A stretch of DNA of 59,347 bases, taken from NCBI RefSeq assembly GCF_008042275.1, contig NZ_RDBK01000043.1, positions 3,666,076 to 3,725,422 on the forward strand, read 5' to 3'. A model generated the notes under the pieces. It was given only the letters and a program-made list of their open reading frames with translations, was not told the origin of the DNA and did no database searches. Of the stretch, positions 14,907-23,058 are shown piece by piece (within the stretch, counting starts at the first letter, position 1; each line of letters begins with the position of its first letter). Made by a program: the position numbers and the translations under genes. Source of the DNA: Streptomyces sp. OR43. Its GTDB lineage: Bacteria; Actinomycetota; Actinomycetes; Streptomycetales; Streptomycetaceae.

Positions 14907-17003
14907 TCACTGGGCGGTGGAAGCGGAACCGTCCTCGGGGCGGCCGGCGAGTGCGCGGGTGAGCCGGTCGCGACCGATGACCATGACGCCATCCGACTTG
15001 TAGGGCTCGGCGCCGGTGCCGTCCAGGGCGCTCTTGAGGTCGATGAACGACCAGTCGCCGTAGGCGTCCTCATTGAGCGTCGCGAGCTTCTTGAGGACGT
15101 CCTGGGTGCGCACGCGCGGGCGGTCGGCGAGCACGGTGAGGATGTCGGCGAGCGGGTCACGGTCCGGGTCGTGCTCGATGACGTGCAGGGTGGTGACCCC
15201 GTCGCGCATGGCCTTGGCGCGGTCGGTGATGACGGTGGCCGCGTCGTCGTCGATGTAGTGCGTGCGCACGGTGATGGATGACTGGCCGGCCGGGATGGTG
15301 ATGCCGTCCGAGGCGACCACGAGCGTTCCCCGGTCCAGTCCGGGGCGCAGCAGGTTCGGTGCGGCGCCGCCGTCGACGGCCTTGTCTCCGAGGGCCATGC
15401 GGGCCTGGGATTCGGTGCCCAGGGCGAGGGAGGCGCGGGTGTGGGCGCCTTCGCGGACCAGTTTGGGCAGGTTCTGGTCGGTGGGGTCCTGGGTGCCCTG
15501 CCACATCAGGACGTTGACGGCCCGTCCCTGGTTGTGGATCTTGCGGACGGCCATGAAGTAGCGGGAGTTGGCCTTGGCCCCGCCGTACGGGCGCTTCTCC
15601 TCGTCCTTGACCGGGCACATGAACGCCACCTGCGCTTCGTCGACGAGGACGATCAGGGGCGGGAACGTGGTGCCGGGCGGGGCCTGGATGCGGCGGTTCA
15701 TCTCGTTCACTGCACCCTCGACCATTTCCGTGACCTGGATGACGTGCTCGTCGGTCGGGCCCTGGATGAGGGTGGTGGCCAGGCCGTCGAACATGTTCCA
15801 GTCGCCGACGCCCTTGAGGTCGCCCATCAGGAACTGCACCGACTTGTCCAGCGCCAGCCACAGGGCGAGCGAGCGCAGGGCGACGGTCTTGCCCTGGTTG
15901 GACAGGCCGGTGATGAGGAGGTGGCGTTGGTAGACGCTGATCGCGGCGGCGTCCCCGCGCAGGTCTTGGCCCCACGGGGCTTTGCCGGTCTTGTAGTTGG
16001 CCTTGGTGTCGGGGTCGGTGACCAGCGGGGACGGGCCGATCGGCTCGTCCAGGGCGCCGGAGTCGGCGACCCAGAGCCGGACGGTGCGGGCGGCGGCGGG
16101 GATGGTGATGAACACTTCGTGCTCGTGACGGGCCAGGTTTTCGGCAAGCTTGCGCCGCCGGTTCTGCACCTCGTTCGTGGAGACACCGGAGGGCAGGGTG
16201 ACGTCGACTTCGACGCCGCATCCCGCGATCCGGATCGGGCCGAGCATCGCCGCGCCGGCGTCGCCCATCTCCTTGATGGCGTTGCGCAGCGGGGCGACAC
16301 CGAGGTCGCGCAGCGCGGTGACGACGATCGATGGGGTGAGCGGCGCCCCGGCATCCTCGCCACGGGCGTTGGTGGGCAGGGCCCAGGCGGGTGCGGCGCC
16401 ACGGTGACGGCCGACCGCCCACACCCCGGCCAGCGCCACCCACGGGGCAGCGGCCACGAGCGGCCCCCACACGACGGTGGTGATGACGGCCAGGAGGCGG
16501 ATGAGGTCGATGAACGCCATGAGCGGGGTGACGACGTCGGCCGGGTTCTTGTTCGCGACGGCCAGCGCGATCCCGATCACGATCAGGGTGCCGACCCCGC
16601 CGGCCGCGCCGAATGCCGCACCCTTCACCACCTTCTCCGGGGCATTGAGCAGGTCCATGCGGCGGCGGTGCCGGTCGGCGCGGAAGCGGTGCAGGCGCTC
16701 TTCCCACTCGCCCGCGGCTTCATAGTTGCCGACCGCTTCAGCGGCCCTGAGCATCCGCTCGTAGCGGGCCCCGGTACGGCCGTCCCACGCCCGACGGGTC
16801 ACGATCCTCGTGCCACCGAGGACGTAGGAACCGTGCCGTACGGCGACCCGGGCAGCGGTGGTGGTGCGTTCGTGCCGCACCGCACCGGCGACCGCACGGC
16901 CGGTACGCCGCCACACCCGCACCGGCCGAACCGGGGCGGCCGGGGCGGCCGATGCATCAAGGGTTTCCGGGGTCTTGAACAGGTGGATCACGTTCTCGGA
17001 CAT
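14907..17003 (-). CDS. FtsK/SpoIIIE-type DNA translocase for conjugal transfer (TraSA/TraB-like)
   Basis: A single-protein conjugation motor that moves double-stranded DNA between hyphae. The 698-residue product has a basic cytoplasmic N-terminus and two to three membrane segments (FGAAGGVGTLIVIGIALAVA near 130 and AVITTVVWGPLVAAAPWVA near 175). The FtsK-like ATPase has Walker A GLSNQGKT near 365 and Walker B LIVLVDEAQ near 449. A C-terminal segment (about 600-690, ending KYSD-like helices) may be the DNA-recognition winged helix. ATG 17003 has AGGAGAG upstream. The repeat array directly downstream is a likely recognition site. It starts the transfer block, after the Spd-type genes. Confidence 0.9.
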   Translation of the reverse strand: MSENVIHLFKTPETLDASAAPAAPVRPVRVWRRTGRAVAGAVRHERTTTAARVAVRHGSYVLGGTRIVTRRAWDGRTGARYERMLRAAEAVGNYEAAGEWEERLHRFRADRHRRRMDLLNAPEKVVKGAAFGAAGGVGTLIVIGIALAVANKNPADVVTPLMAFIDLIRLLAVITTVVWGPLVAAAPWVALAGVWAVGRHRGAAPAWALPTNARGEDAGAPLTPSIVVTALRDLGVAPLRNAIKEMGDAGAAMLGPIRIAGCGVEVDVTLPSGVSTNEVQNRRRKLAENLARHEHEVFITIPAAARTVRLWVADSGALDEPIGPSPLVTDPDTKANYKTGKAPWGQDLRGDAAAISVYQRHLLITGLSNQGKTVALRSLALWLALDKSVQFLMGDLKGVGDWNMFDGLATTLIQGPTDEHVIQVTEMVEGAVNEMNRRIQAPPGTTFPPLIVLVDEAQVAFMCPVKDEEKRPYGGAKANSRYFMAVRKIHNQGRAVNVLMWQGTQDPTDQNLPKLVREGAHTRASLALGTESQARMALGDKAVDGGAAPNLLRPGLDRGTLVVASDGITIPAGQSSITVRTHYIDDDAATVITDRAKAMRDGVTTLHVIEHDPDRDPLADILTVLADRPRVRTQDVLKKLATLNEDAYGDWSFIDLKSALDGTGAEPYKSDGVMVIGRDRLTRALAGRPEDGSASTAQ

Positions 17004-17038
17004 GCCTGATCTCTCCTGATGCTCGACAGAGGGTCGGT

Positions 17039-17359
17039 TCAGCGCTCCGCGCGCAGCACGGCGCGCTCAGCGCGGCGTACTGCGTCCTCGGCGGCCTTGC
17101 GGGCCTGCCGGGCGGCGGGGCGGTCGGTGCGGGGCGCGGTGCGCTCGGCGGCCTTGGCGTTGGCCAGGGCCTGGCGGGCGTCAGCCTGCACCTGGTGCAG
17201 GGCCCGCAGCTCCTGGGCGCCGCGCTCGGCGGCCCGCTGGTCGATCTTCTCGATCCGGGCCTCAAGGCGGGGGTCGACGCAGTCGGCCATGGCCTGGCGG
17301 AATCCCTTGCGGAACAGCCGGGCACGCTCACGCTTCTCGGCGGGGGTGTAGCTCTCCAC
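17039..17359 (-). CDS. Small charged helical protein of the transfer block
   Basis: A 106-residue, highly charged protein (Arg, Ala and Glu dominate) predicted to be almost all helix and probably coiled coil, for example LEARIEKIDQRAAERGAQEL and ARQARKAAEDAVRRAERAVL. No catalytic motif is visible. GTG 17359 is preceded by AGGAGG at about 5 bases, which supports translation. It lies 35 bases upstream of the FtsK-like gene. Its function is unknown; its place suggests an accessory role in transfer. Confidence 0.7.
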   Translation of the reverse strand: MESYTPAEKRERARLFRKGFRQAMADCVDPRLEARIEKIDQRAAERGAQELRALHQVQADARQALANAKAAERTAPRTDRPAARQARKAAEDAVRRAERAVLRAER

Positions 17360-17433
17360 GGTGTCCTCCTCGGGCGGGCCGGGCTGTCCGGTCCTGCACC
17401 CGCCCGGTACGAGACCGGACGGACACAGGCACG

Positions 17434-17808
17434 TCAGCCCCGGCGACGGGCTCGGGAAACGGACTTGGAGGCGGTCTTGCCCTCACTGCCCCCGATGGAC
17501 TTCACGACGGTGACCACGCCCCAGGCGGAGACTGCGGCGAGGAACGCGAGCATGGCCAGGTTGGCGGCGATGGCGGTGAGGACGCCGACCAGGAGCGGGC
17601 CGAAGTACACGCCGGCCGCGACCGCCCCGGCACCGACTCCGGAACCGAGCGCGATGCGCTGGACGGTGCGGTCCGGCGGGGCCTGGTGGATGTGCTGGTG
17701 AACGATCTGCGGCGCACTCTGCTGGACCGGCAAAGAGGCCTGGTCGGCGTAGGTGTAGGTGCCGTCCGGGAGGCGGACGACGGGGGCGGGGACAGGCAAC
17801 GAATCCAT
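17434..17808 (-). CDS. Two-TM membrane protein, Spd-type (resembles DUF6251)
   Basis: A 124-residue protein. Its N-terminal half is polar with LPDGTYTYADQ and QIVHQHIHQAPPDRTVQRI. Two membrane segments follow (GAGAVAAGVYFGPLLVGVL and ANLAMLAFLAAVSAWGVVTV), then a basic tail. I recall this pattern from DUF6251 proteins of Streptomyces mobile elements. Small membrane proteins in this place are linked with intramycelial spread (pock formation). ATG 17808 follows GGGAAG. No residue suggests an enzyme. Confidence 0.7.
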   Translation of the reverse strand: MDSLPVPAPVVRLPDGTYTYADQASLPVQQSAPQIVHQHIHQAPPDRTVQRIALGSGVGAGAVAAGVYFGPLLVGVLTAIAANLAMLAFLAAVSAWGVVTVVKSIGGSEGKTASKSVSRARRRG

Positions 17809-17843
17809 GGTCTTCCCTTACGGAGGGCCGCTAAGGTCGCGGC

Positions 17844-18005
17844 ATGGGGGGACTGGACGTCAAGCTGCGGCTGAAGCCGTGCAAGTGGTGCAAGCGACCG
17901 ATCAAGCAGGGCCGTTGGTGGAGGCCGAAGCGGTACTGCAACCGGTGGCACCAGGTGAAGTACCGGGTCGTCGACCTGGTCAGTAACGTGCTGGACGGCC
18001 TTTAA
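17844..18005 (+). CDS. 53-residue basic Cys-motif protein, opposite to the operon
   Basis: ATG 17844 to TAA 18005 encodes 53 residues rich in Lys, Arg and Trp with PCKWCKRPIKQGRWW and RYCNRWHQ, a CxxC...C...H pattern typical of tiny zinc ribbons in actinobacterial mobile elements. It is on the plus strand inside an otherwise minus-strand operon. Its stop region overlaps the stop of the neighbouring minus-strand gene. A weak AAGG lies 8 bases upstream. Translation is plausible but not certain. Confidence 0.55.
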   Translation: MGGLDVKLRLKPCKWCKRPIKQGRWWRPKRYCNRWHQVKYRVVDLVSNVLDGL

Positions 18006-18337
18006 CCGCCCCGTCCGGCACCGTCGGCGCAGGGCACGCACATGCCGAGCGAGCGCGGGATGCAGTACCCGGCATCGCGGCGGCAGTTCGGGCAGGTGCG
18101 CCGCGCGGCCATGGCCTTGGCGAGCGCTTGTGCGCGGCGGGGGGTCATGGGGCGTACGGGCTTGGCGTGGTCGATGCGGTAGAGGTAGGCGACCAGCGGT
18201 GCGCGGCGGCGGCGCGGGCGGTGGAGTACGGCGGCGACGTCCTGTCCGCCGGGCCGCAGCCCCAACGCCCGCAGCTGCCTGCGGGTCGCGTATCCGTCCG
18301 GGGCCAGCCGCCACCGGAACTCGGGGAGCGTGGCCAT
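18002..18337 (-). CDS. RRQRL-type zinc-binding protein
   Basis: A 111-residue protein with the ATRRQLRALGLRPGGQ signature near the start, a basic RPRRRRAPLVAYLYRID middle and a C-terminal zinc ribbon CPNCRR...YCIPRSLGMCVPC. This is the layout of the RRQRL-motif zinc-binding proteins found in Streptomyces integrative elements; their biochemical role is unknown to me. ATG 18337 shares its A with the TGA of the upstream DUF2637 gene (TGATG), so it is coupled to it. Its stop overlaps the opposite-strand small gene by 4 bases. Confidence 0.75.
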   Translation of the reverse strand: MATLPEFRWRLAPDGYATRRQLRALGLRPGGQDVAAVLHRPRRRRAPLVAYLYRIDHAKPVRPMTPRRAQALAKAMAARRTCPNCRRDAGYCIPRSLGMCVPCADGAGRGG

Positions 18338-19200
18338 CAGGCGACCATGCGTTTCCACGCGCTCCGCAGCCGGACTTCGGATGCGGAGTGGCCGGCCGCC
18401 CGGAAGCGGGTGGCCATCTCGCGGTAAGACAGGGCCGGGGTTTCGCTGTGCCGGATCTCGTCGACGAGAGCGTCCAGCGCGTCTTCGGTGAGGGCGGGGG
18501 CCGCTTCCAGGGCGAGCGCCGGGACGGGCTCGGTGGGTCCCCAGACGGGGAGTTCCCAGCGGGGTGTGACGCCGGGTGTGACAGGGGTCGTCACGCTGGT
18601 CAGGGCCCTGCTGGTGTCCTCGCCGTTGCGGGCTGTCTCCAGCGTCGACCACGCCTGTGAGAGGGTCTGGGCGGTCTTGGCCTGGACGCGTGCGACGCGT
18701 GACCCGGTTTCCGTCACGGCTGTCAGCCGGGTCTCCTCGGTCGCGGCCTCGGCCCGCAGCCGGGCGCGGGCCACGGCCGCTTCGTCGCGGGCCTCCTGCT
18801 GGATATCCCGGATCGAACCCAGCGCGGTCGGGGTGAGCGCGGTCTGTTCCCACAGCCCGTGCACCAGCCACAAAGCCTTGGCCGCGACGGGCAGCCAGGC
18901 CACGGCCAGCCACGCGCCGGCGGACTCCTCGGCCAGCAGGGCGTGGGCGACCAGGACGCCGGTCGCGATCAGGCCGAATGCCCAGCCGACCCCGGTGACC
19001 ACGCGGCTGTGGTCGCCCTGCGCGGCGAGGCGGCGTTCGTAGGCGAGGGTGGCCAGCCACCCGCCGTCGATCCCGAGACCGACGACCAGAGCGACGGGCC
19101 ACGGCATCGCCGTGCCGAGCCACATCATCACCACGGCCAGCGTGAGGACCATGGACACCGCCGTCATCGCGACGGCCGGCAGAACGGTCTTGGCCTTCAT
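18337..19200 (-). CDS. SpdB-like DUF2637 membrane protein
   Basis: A 287-residue protein with four membrane segments in the first 130 residues (VLPAVAMTAVSMVLTLAVVM, ALVVGLGIDGGWLATLAY, TGVGWAFGLIATGVLVAHAL, AWLAVAWLPVAAKALWLVHG). A long coiled-coil stretch follows (AVARARLRAEAATEETRLTA), then a C-terminal helix-turn-helix-like segment (ALSYREMATRFRAAGHSAS). This matches DUF2637 proteins of actinobacterial plasmids, generally assigned to spread functions (SpdB). I set the start at ATG 19200, which overlaps the upstream TGA by 3 bases; the longer frame to 19302 would cross that gene. Confidence 0.8.
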   Translation of the reverse strand: MKAKTVLPAVAMTAVSMVLTLAVVMMWLGTAMPWPVALVVGLGIDGGWLATLAYERRLAAQGDHSRVVTGVGWAFGLIATGVLVAHALLAEESAGAWLAVAWLPVAAKALWLVHGLWEQTALTPTALGSIRDIQQEARDEAAVARARLRAEAATEETRLTAVTETGSRVARVQAKTAQTLSQAWSTLETARNGEDTSRALTSVTTPVTPGVTPRWELPVWGPTEPVPALALEAAPALTEDALDALVDEIRHSETPALSYREMATRFRAAGHSASEVRLRSAWKRMVA

Positions 19201-19484
19201 GCCGCACCGCCCCACAGCGTGGGCCGGACCCTCACCGAGGCGATCAGCCGGACCGGCGACGCGGGGTCGCCGGGGATGTCGCTGTCCTCGATCCAGGACC
19301 ACTCATCACCCGGCACGCTCTCGTAGCCGAGACCGTTCAGCGCGTGCTCGCGCTCCGCGATGGTCGGGACCGCGGCCGTGCGGGGCCAGATGTGCTCGGG
19401 CCACGCGGTCGGGGTGTTCATCAGCGGGACGTACAGGTGCCACGTGCCGCCACTGTTCGACATCTGCGCGGGAAGCGTCATCAC
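19197..19484 (-). CDS. Small conserved AICE protein (resembles DUF6303)
   Basis: A 95-residue protein: MSNSGGTWHLYVPLMNTP, TAWPEHIWPR, REHALNGLGYE, EWSWIEDSD and SPVRLIASVRVR. I recall this pattern as DUF6303, a family of unknown function that recurs in the spread operons of Streptomyces elements. Two starts are possible: GTG 19484, which overlaps the upstream stop as GTGA, or ATG 19481, one codon later and also overlapping it. It is coupled at both ends to its neighbours. No catalytic residues are evident. Confidence 0.65.
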   Translation of the reverse strand: MMTLPAQMSNSGGTWHLYVPLMNTPTAWPEHIWPRTAAVPTIAEREHALNGLGYESVPGDEWSWIEDSDIPGDPASPVRLIASVRVRPTLWGGAA

Positions 19485-19678
19485 GACCGTTCACCGCCCC
19501 GCCGGGCGCGGCTGTAGCGCACCCACCCGATGACCTGGACGAGCACGCCGCCCGTGGCCAGACACCGCCACGACGGCTCATCCAGCAGGGACGCCAGACC
19601 CGCCCCGGCCAGCGCCAGCGCGATACCGACGAACACGACGACCAGGGCGCGCCGCTCGGAGGTGAGGTTCACGCTCAT
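19481..19678 (-). CDS. Small two-TM membrane protein
   Basis: A 65-residue protein with two hydrophobic segments (ALVVVFVGIALALAGAGLAS and CLATGGVLVQVIGWVRY), a short acidic link and a basic tail. ATG 19678 overlaps the upstream TGA by 3 bases, so it is part of the same translated chain. It is probably a spread-type membrane component; no family is recognised. Confidence 0.65.
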   Translation of the reverse strand: MSVNLTSERRALVVVFVGIALALAGAGLASLLDEPSWRCLATGGVLVQVIGWVRYSRARRGGERS

Positions 19679-19941
19679 GCCGCACCGCCCGTCAGGGGCG
19701 ACGTGGCGCGGTTGGTGAGGTCCCGCCGCGCCGCCATGACCCGGTTACGGGCCCGGCGAACGCGGCGTACGTCCAGCTCGTTCGCCGGCCGGTCGATGGT
19801 CATGATCTGCGCGTCCAGCAACTCGACTTCCGCCCGGATGAGCGGCATCTCCAGCTCAATCGCGTCCAGCTCGGCCCCCGTCGGCTCGAAGTCGAGCGAG
19901 GCGGCCGTAACAGTGGCCTGAAGTGCAGCGATGGTCTTCAT
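19675..19941 (-). CDS. Small helical AICE protein (resembles DUF6284), first gene of the spread operon
   Basis: An 88-residue, mostly helical protein: MKTIAALQATVTAASLDF, ELDAIELEMPLIRAEVELLD and a basic RRVRRARNRVMAARRDL region. It resembles what I know as DUF6284, common as the first gene in Streptomyces element spread operons. ATG 19941 has AGGAGA about 9 bases upstream, the best ribosome site in this chain; the following genes depend on overlaps. The promoter must lie in the 450-base region shared with the GntR gene. Confidence 0.7.
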   Translation of the reverse strand: MKTIAALQATVTAASLDFEPTGAELDAIELEMPLIRAEVELLDAQIMTIDRPANELDVRRVRRARNRVMAARRDLTNRATSPLTGGAA

Positions 19942-20390
19942 GGGTCGTTGTCTCCTAGCGGTAGGACGGCCCAACAACAGCGGCCCCGGTGTGTCACCAC
20001 CGGGGCCGCGCGCCGTCTGCGGGTGAAGCAGGAAGGAAGTGCTCCAGCTCCCCTCAGCGCCGCACGTCCGAGACGTGCGGCGGAGGCAACCGGCCGCAGC
20101 TCGAATGCTGCGGAGGGGTCGAATCGCGCTGTACCTCACACGGGGAGCCCGTGTGGCCGCCTACTTGGCCGAGGAGAGGCGGCGTAATCCCCATTCAGTT
20201 GTCATAGAACTTGCGCTTCCTTGGAGCCCGTTTCACGGAGCCCTCCGGGCGACAGACACAGGTGTGTCGGGGCGCCCTCCGCTCGATCGAGTCGACCGGC
20301 GGGCACATCCCTAAGGTTCCCTAGGGTTCCCTGCGGTGTCAAGCGGTAAGGTAGGGAACCTCAGGGATGTCACGCGAAGGAGCAAGCGAA
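19942..20390. promoter_or_regulatory. Divergent control region with hairpins and a KorSA-type operator cluster
   Basis: No gene is present. Hairpins: GCGGCCCCGGTG (19980-19991) with CACCGGGGCCGC (19998-20009), GCCGCACGTC/GACGTGCGGC (20061-20083) and CACACGGG/CCCGTGTG (20137-20155). The first lies in the minus-strand leader and is followed there by a U-rich TGTTGTT, so it may be a terminator or attenuator. Near the GntR gene, GGTTCCCT occurs at 20315 and 20325 and its inverse AGGGAACC at 20353, overlapping a TAAGGT -10-like sequence at 20347. That arrangement suits autorepression by the GntR protein. Confidence 0.7.
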
Positions 20391-21149
20391 ATGGCAGGCC
20401 AGGCCGACAATCGAGCCCCATACGCAAAGATTGCCGCTCACTACTCAGAGCTGATCTCATCTGGCGACCTACGGCCGGGGTCGCTCCTGCCGAGCATCAA
20501 GAACCTCGCGGAAGAGTGGAAGGTCAGCACCGCCACGGCAGAAAAGGCGCTGCGGAAGCTGCGCAGCGAGGGGCTTGTCCGAGGTATCCACGGAATCGGG
20601 ACCGAAGTCCTGGACCAGCCGGCCCCGATGTCCTCGGGTGCCCAGCGGCAGGACCGGGGACGCCGTACCGGCTCCAGCTGGGGGACGGGCGAACGGTCCG
20701 ACTCGCACCAGGCAGCCGTTGTGCCGGCACCCGCCGACGTGGCGCAGGCCCTGGACATCAAGCCCGGCTCGAAGGTCGTACGGCGCAGCCGGGTGTACCG
20801 GGACCGGCACGGCATCGTCGCTCACAGCACCTCGTGGATTCCCGCCCGGTACGGGAAGCTGGTGCCCCAGCTGGCGGAGAGCGAGCGCCTGACGGGAGGA
20901 ACGTCGCTCCAGCTCATCGCGCAGGCAACAGGCCACCCGATCACTCGCCGCATCGACACGGCATCGTCCAGCCGTCTCACGCCGGAGCACGCGAGGCTCC
21001 TGGAGCTGGACCCGGAGAACCCGCCGGTCGACCCCGTGGTCGTGATGTCAGCGAAGTTCCTCGACAGCGAGGACACCGTCGTGGAGTACGGCGTCGACCT
21101 CGGCGCCCCAGGTCGTACGTGGCGCACTGAAACCGAGGTCACCCTGTGA
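20391..21149 (+). CDS. GntR-family regulator with UTRA domain (KorSA-like)
   Basis: A 252-residue repressor-type protein. The N-terminal GntR winged helix spans residues 10-75 (YAKIAAHYSELISSGDLRPG, LPSIKNLAEEWKVSTATAEK, ALRKLRSEGLVRG). A UTRA/HutC ligand-binding domain spans about 105-250 (VVRRSRVYRDRHGIVAHSTS, ATGHPITRRIDTASSSRLTP). In pSAM2 the equivalent KorSA represses transfer and its own gene. ATG 20391 follows AAGGAG at 8 bases. The upstream GGTTCCCT cluster is the likely operator. Its stop overlaps the next gene as GTGA, so it is coupled to the kinase gene and to the HEPN gene after it. Confidence 0.88.
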   Translation: MAGQADNRAPYAKIAAHYSELISSGDLRPGSLLPSIKNLAEEWKVSTATAEKALRKLRSEGLVRGIHGIGTEVLDQPAPMSSGAQRQDRGRRTGSSWGTGERSDSHQAAVVPAPADVAQALDIKPGSKVVRRSRVYRDRHGIVAHSTSWIPARYGKLVPQLAESERLTGGTSLQLIAQATGHPITRRIDTASSSRLTPEHARLLELDPENPPVDPVVVMSAKFLDSEDTVVEYGVDLGAPGRTWRTETEVTL

Positions 21150-21742
21150 CAGGCGCGAACGGATCACCTCCGATGCCTACACGCCCGCCGTTCTGCGTCC
21201 TGATGGCCGGACTCCCCGGCTCTGGCAAGACGACGCTTTCCCGCGCCCTTACGGATCGGGGATTTGTTCGGCTTTGCCCGGATGAGGAAATGTTCCGCCG
21301 CCACGGCGTTTACGGAGTCGACTTCCCCCGGGGCGTCTTCCCCACCCTGGAGCGCCCCGTCCTTGAAGATGTTGCCGCAGACCTCGGTGAACAACTCAGG
21401 GTCGGACACGATGTCGTTGTCGACCACGGCTTCTGGACGCCAGAGGATCGAGCTAAGTGGCAGGCTATCGCCGCTGCCGCCGGCGCTGTCCCCGTACTCG
21501 TCTATCTCGCCGCCAGCCATGAAGAACTGTGGGCGAGGGTCAGTAAGCGTAACGAGTTCCATGTGGAAGACCCGAACGCAATCTACTTCGCGGAAAGCGA
21601 CCTTCAGCGATACCGCAATCGCTTTGTACCGCCCACGGCAGATGAACCGCACCTGTCGTACCAGGGTGACCCCGCTGCCGTCATCGCGGCCCTACGCCTC
21701 GCACCCGCGAAGCGCTCGACCTTTAGCAACGGAGAGCGATAA
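21146..21742 (+). CDS. P-loop kinase (AAA_33/PNK-like)
   Basis: A 198-residue P-loop protein. Walker A is FCVLMAGLPGSGKTTLSRAL (residues 16-35). CPDEEMFRRHGVYG and VVVDHGFWTPEDRAKW give a second-strand acidic motif, and a lid region rich in Arg follows (ARVSKRNEFH, DLQRYRNRF). This is the AAA_33 class, which includes polynucleotide and small-molecule kinases and is distantly related to zeta toxins. The substrate cannot be told from sequence. GTG 21146 overlaps the GntR stop (GTGA) and its TAA overlaps the ATG of the HEPN gene, so all three are translated together. Base composition begins to drop in this gene. Confidence 0.8.
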   Translation: MTGANGSPPMPTRPPFCVLMAGLPGSGKTTLSRALTDRGFVRLCPDEEMFRRHGVYGVDFPRGVFPTLERPVLEDVAADLGEQLRVGHDVVVDHGFWTPEDRAKWQAIAAAAGAVPVLVYLAASHEELWARVSKRNEFHVEDPNAIYFAESDLQRYRNRFVPPTADEPHLSYQGDPAAVIAALRLAPAKRSTFSNGER

Positions 21743-23058
21743 TGAGCACGCCGCAAGACGGAAACTTCAAAATCGACCGTAAAACCCTGCTGAAGGGAAT
21801 TCAATGTGCGGTTCCTGCGGCTAAGGAAACAGATGCCGGAATACTGCTACATTGGACTGGAGTCGAACTACCCGATGGAAAGTGGTCGAATCTTCTTTCA
21901 AACGAGGAGATCGAAGAGATCATCGAAAATCTCAAAACCGCAACCTTGACGGAGGCGTCAGTTGAATGGTCTACGTATGCCGAATTCTCTCTTCTTTCGC
22001 TATCCCCTGGAGGACTCTTTGAAGACTATTTTGAAGAAAATTCAATCGTAGGGAGTGGTGAACATCCCATTAAGTACACCGTAGGTATTCCTTCGAAGGA
22101 GTTTCTGTCTTACCTGCTCTGCGAAGCGGCACAGATCCCTGCCGAGAAGCGCGCGAAAAAGTGGCGCTTCATGAGAATTCGGACCAGACATATTGCGGCT
22201 CGCTTGAAAGATCAAGCAGCAGCGCAAGACCTAGGGGTTGCGTGCGCACTCGATGTAATTGCGCAGGCTACGCACACCATCTCACTCCGCATAGAATCAC
22301 CGAAAATTAGGACCGACTACGAGGATCTCGCCAATTCTTTCTTGTTCCATGCGGCCTATAATCTAGATGCCGCTGCTCGAATCGGAAGAGATCCGATTTT
22401 TCAGGAACCAGTCGCACAGCGCTACGACCGCACACAGGCAGGCTCGCTTGATGCTCCTAGGCAATGGTACGAGAAGGATCTTGTCCATCACTATCTGATG
22501 GGCGTGGCAGCGGAAATTCCACTCCTAGAGTTTCTGGCGCATTATCACATTGCGGAGCATTTTTTCGAAAAGGTCTTCAATGACGACCTTGTAAATACCG
22601 TAAGGAAGGAAATTACGGATCCGGGGTTTTCGGTGCGCCGCGCCAAGGATATCCAAAATGTAATCAAAACCATCAGAGACGCGCAGCGGCAAGTCCGGGA
22701 GGAAGGGGGAGTGAATGAGCTGAAGGCTTTGAAGCTAACGTTCGAAAAATTCGTTACCCTTCGTCGCCTCATTGCGGACTTGAACTCATACGATGCGTCA
22801 CTGATTGACTATTATAAGGCAAATCGCGTCTCATTCGCCGACGCGGAGAAGGTGGATTTGCTTAACCCTGATGAGCAGGTGGTGTTCAAAGCTTTGGCGG
22901 CGCGGGTGTATAAAGTGAGAAATTCTCTGGTCCACGCCAAGGAGGGGCGTTCTCCTCGTTATGCACCTTTCGCTCATGATGTTGAGCTTTCAAAAGAAAT
23001 TCCCATCATGCGCTTCGCGGCTGAGCAGATCATTATTGCGCAGGGAAAGCTCATCTAG
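21742..23058 (+). CDS. HEPN-domain protein, AT-rich cargo gene
   Basis: A 438-residue protein of unknown role. The C-terminal third looks like an Apea-type HEPN domain: a first helix LLEFLAHYHIAEHFFEKVF (about 260-280) and the RNSLVH motif near 393-398, which is the R-x4-H pattern of HEPN ribonucleases. The N-terminal 250 residues match nothing I know. Base and codon use are far more AT-rich than all neighbours (some 60-base stretches fall below 40% GC), showing recent acquisition from another source. ATG 21742 overlaps the kinase stop (TAATG), placing it under the GntR promoter. Candidate roles: abortive-infection effector, exclusion factor or toxin; none is shown. Confidence 0.65.
   Translation: MSTPQDGNFKIDRKTLLKGIQCAVPAAKETDAGILLHWTGVELPDGKWSNLLSNEEIEEIIENLKTATLTEASVEWSTYAEFSLLSLSPGGLFEDYFEENSIVGSGEHPIKYTVGIPSKEFLSYLLCEAAQIPAEKRAKKWRFMRIRTRHIAARLKDQAAAQDLGVACALDVIAQATHTISLRIESPKIRTDYEDLANSFLFHAAYNLDAAARIGRDPIFQEPVAQRYDRTQAGSLDAPRQWYEKDLVHHYLMGVAAEIPLLEFLAHYHIAEHFFEKVFNDDLVNTVRKEITDPGFSVRRAKDIQNVIKTIRDAQRQVREEGGVNELKALKLTFEKFVTLRRLIADLNSYDASLIDYYKANRVSFADAEKVDLLNPDEQVVFKALAARVYKVRNSLVHAKEGRSPRYAPFAHDVELSKEIPIMRFAAEQIIIAQGKLI

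Noticed and set aside
21146..21742. Zeta-toxin assignment for the kinase
   Set aside because: Only the P-loop and general fold agree; I see no epsilon-like antitoxin and the substrate residues are not convincing.
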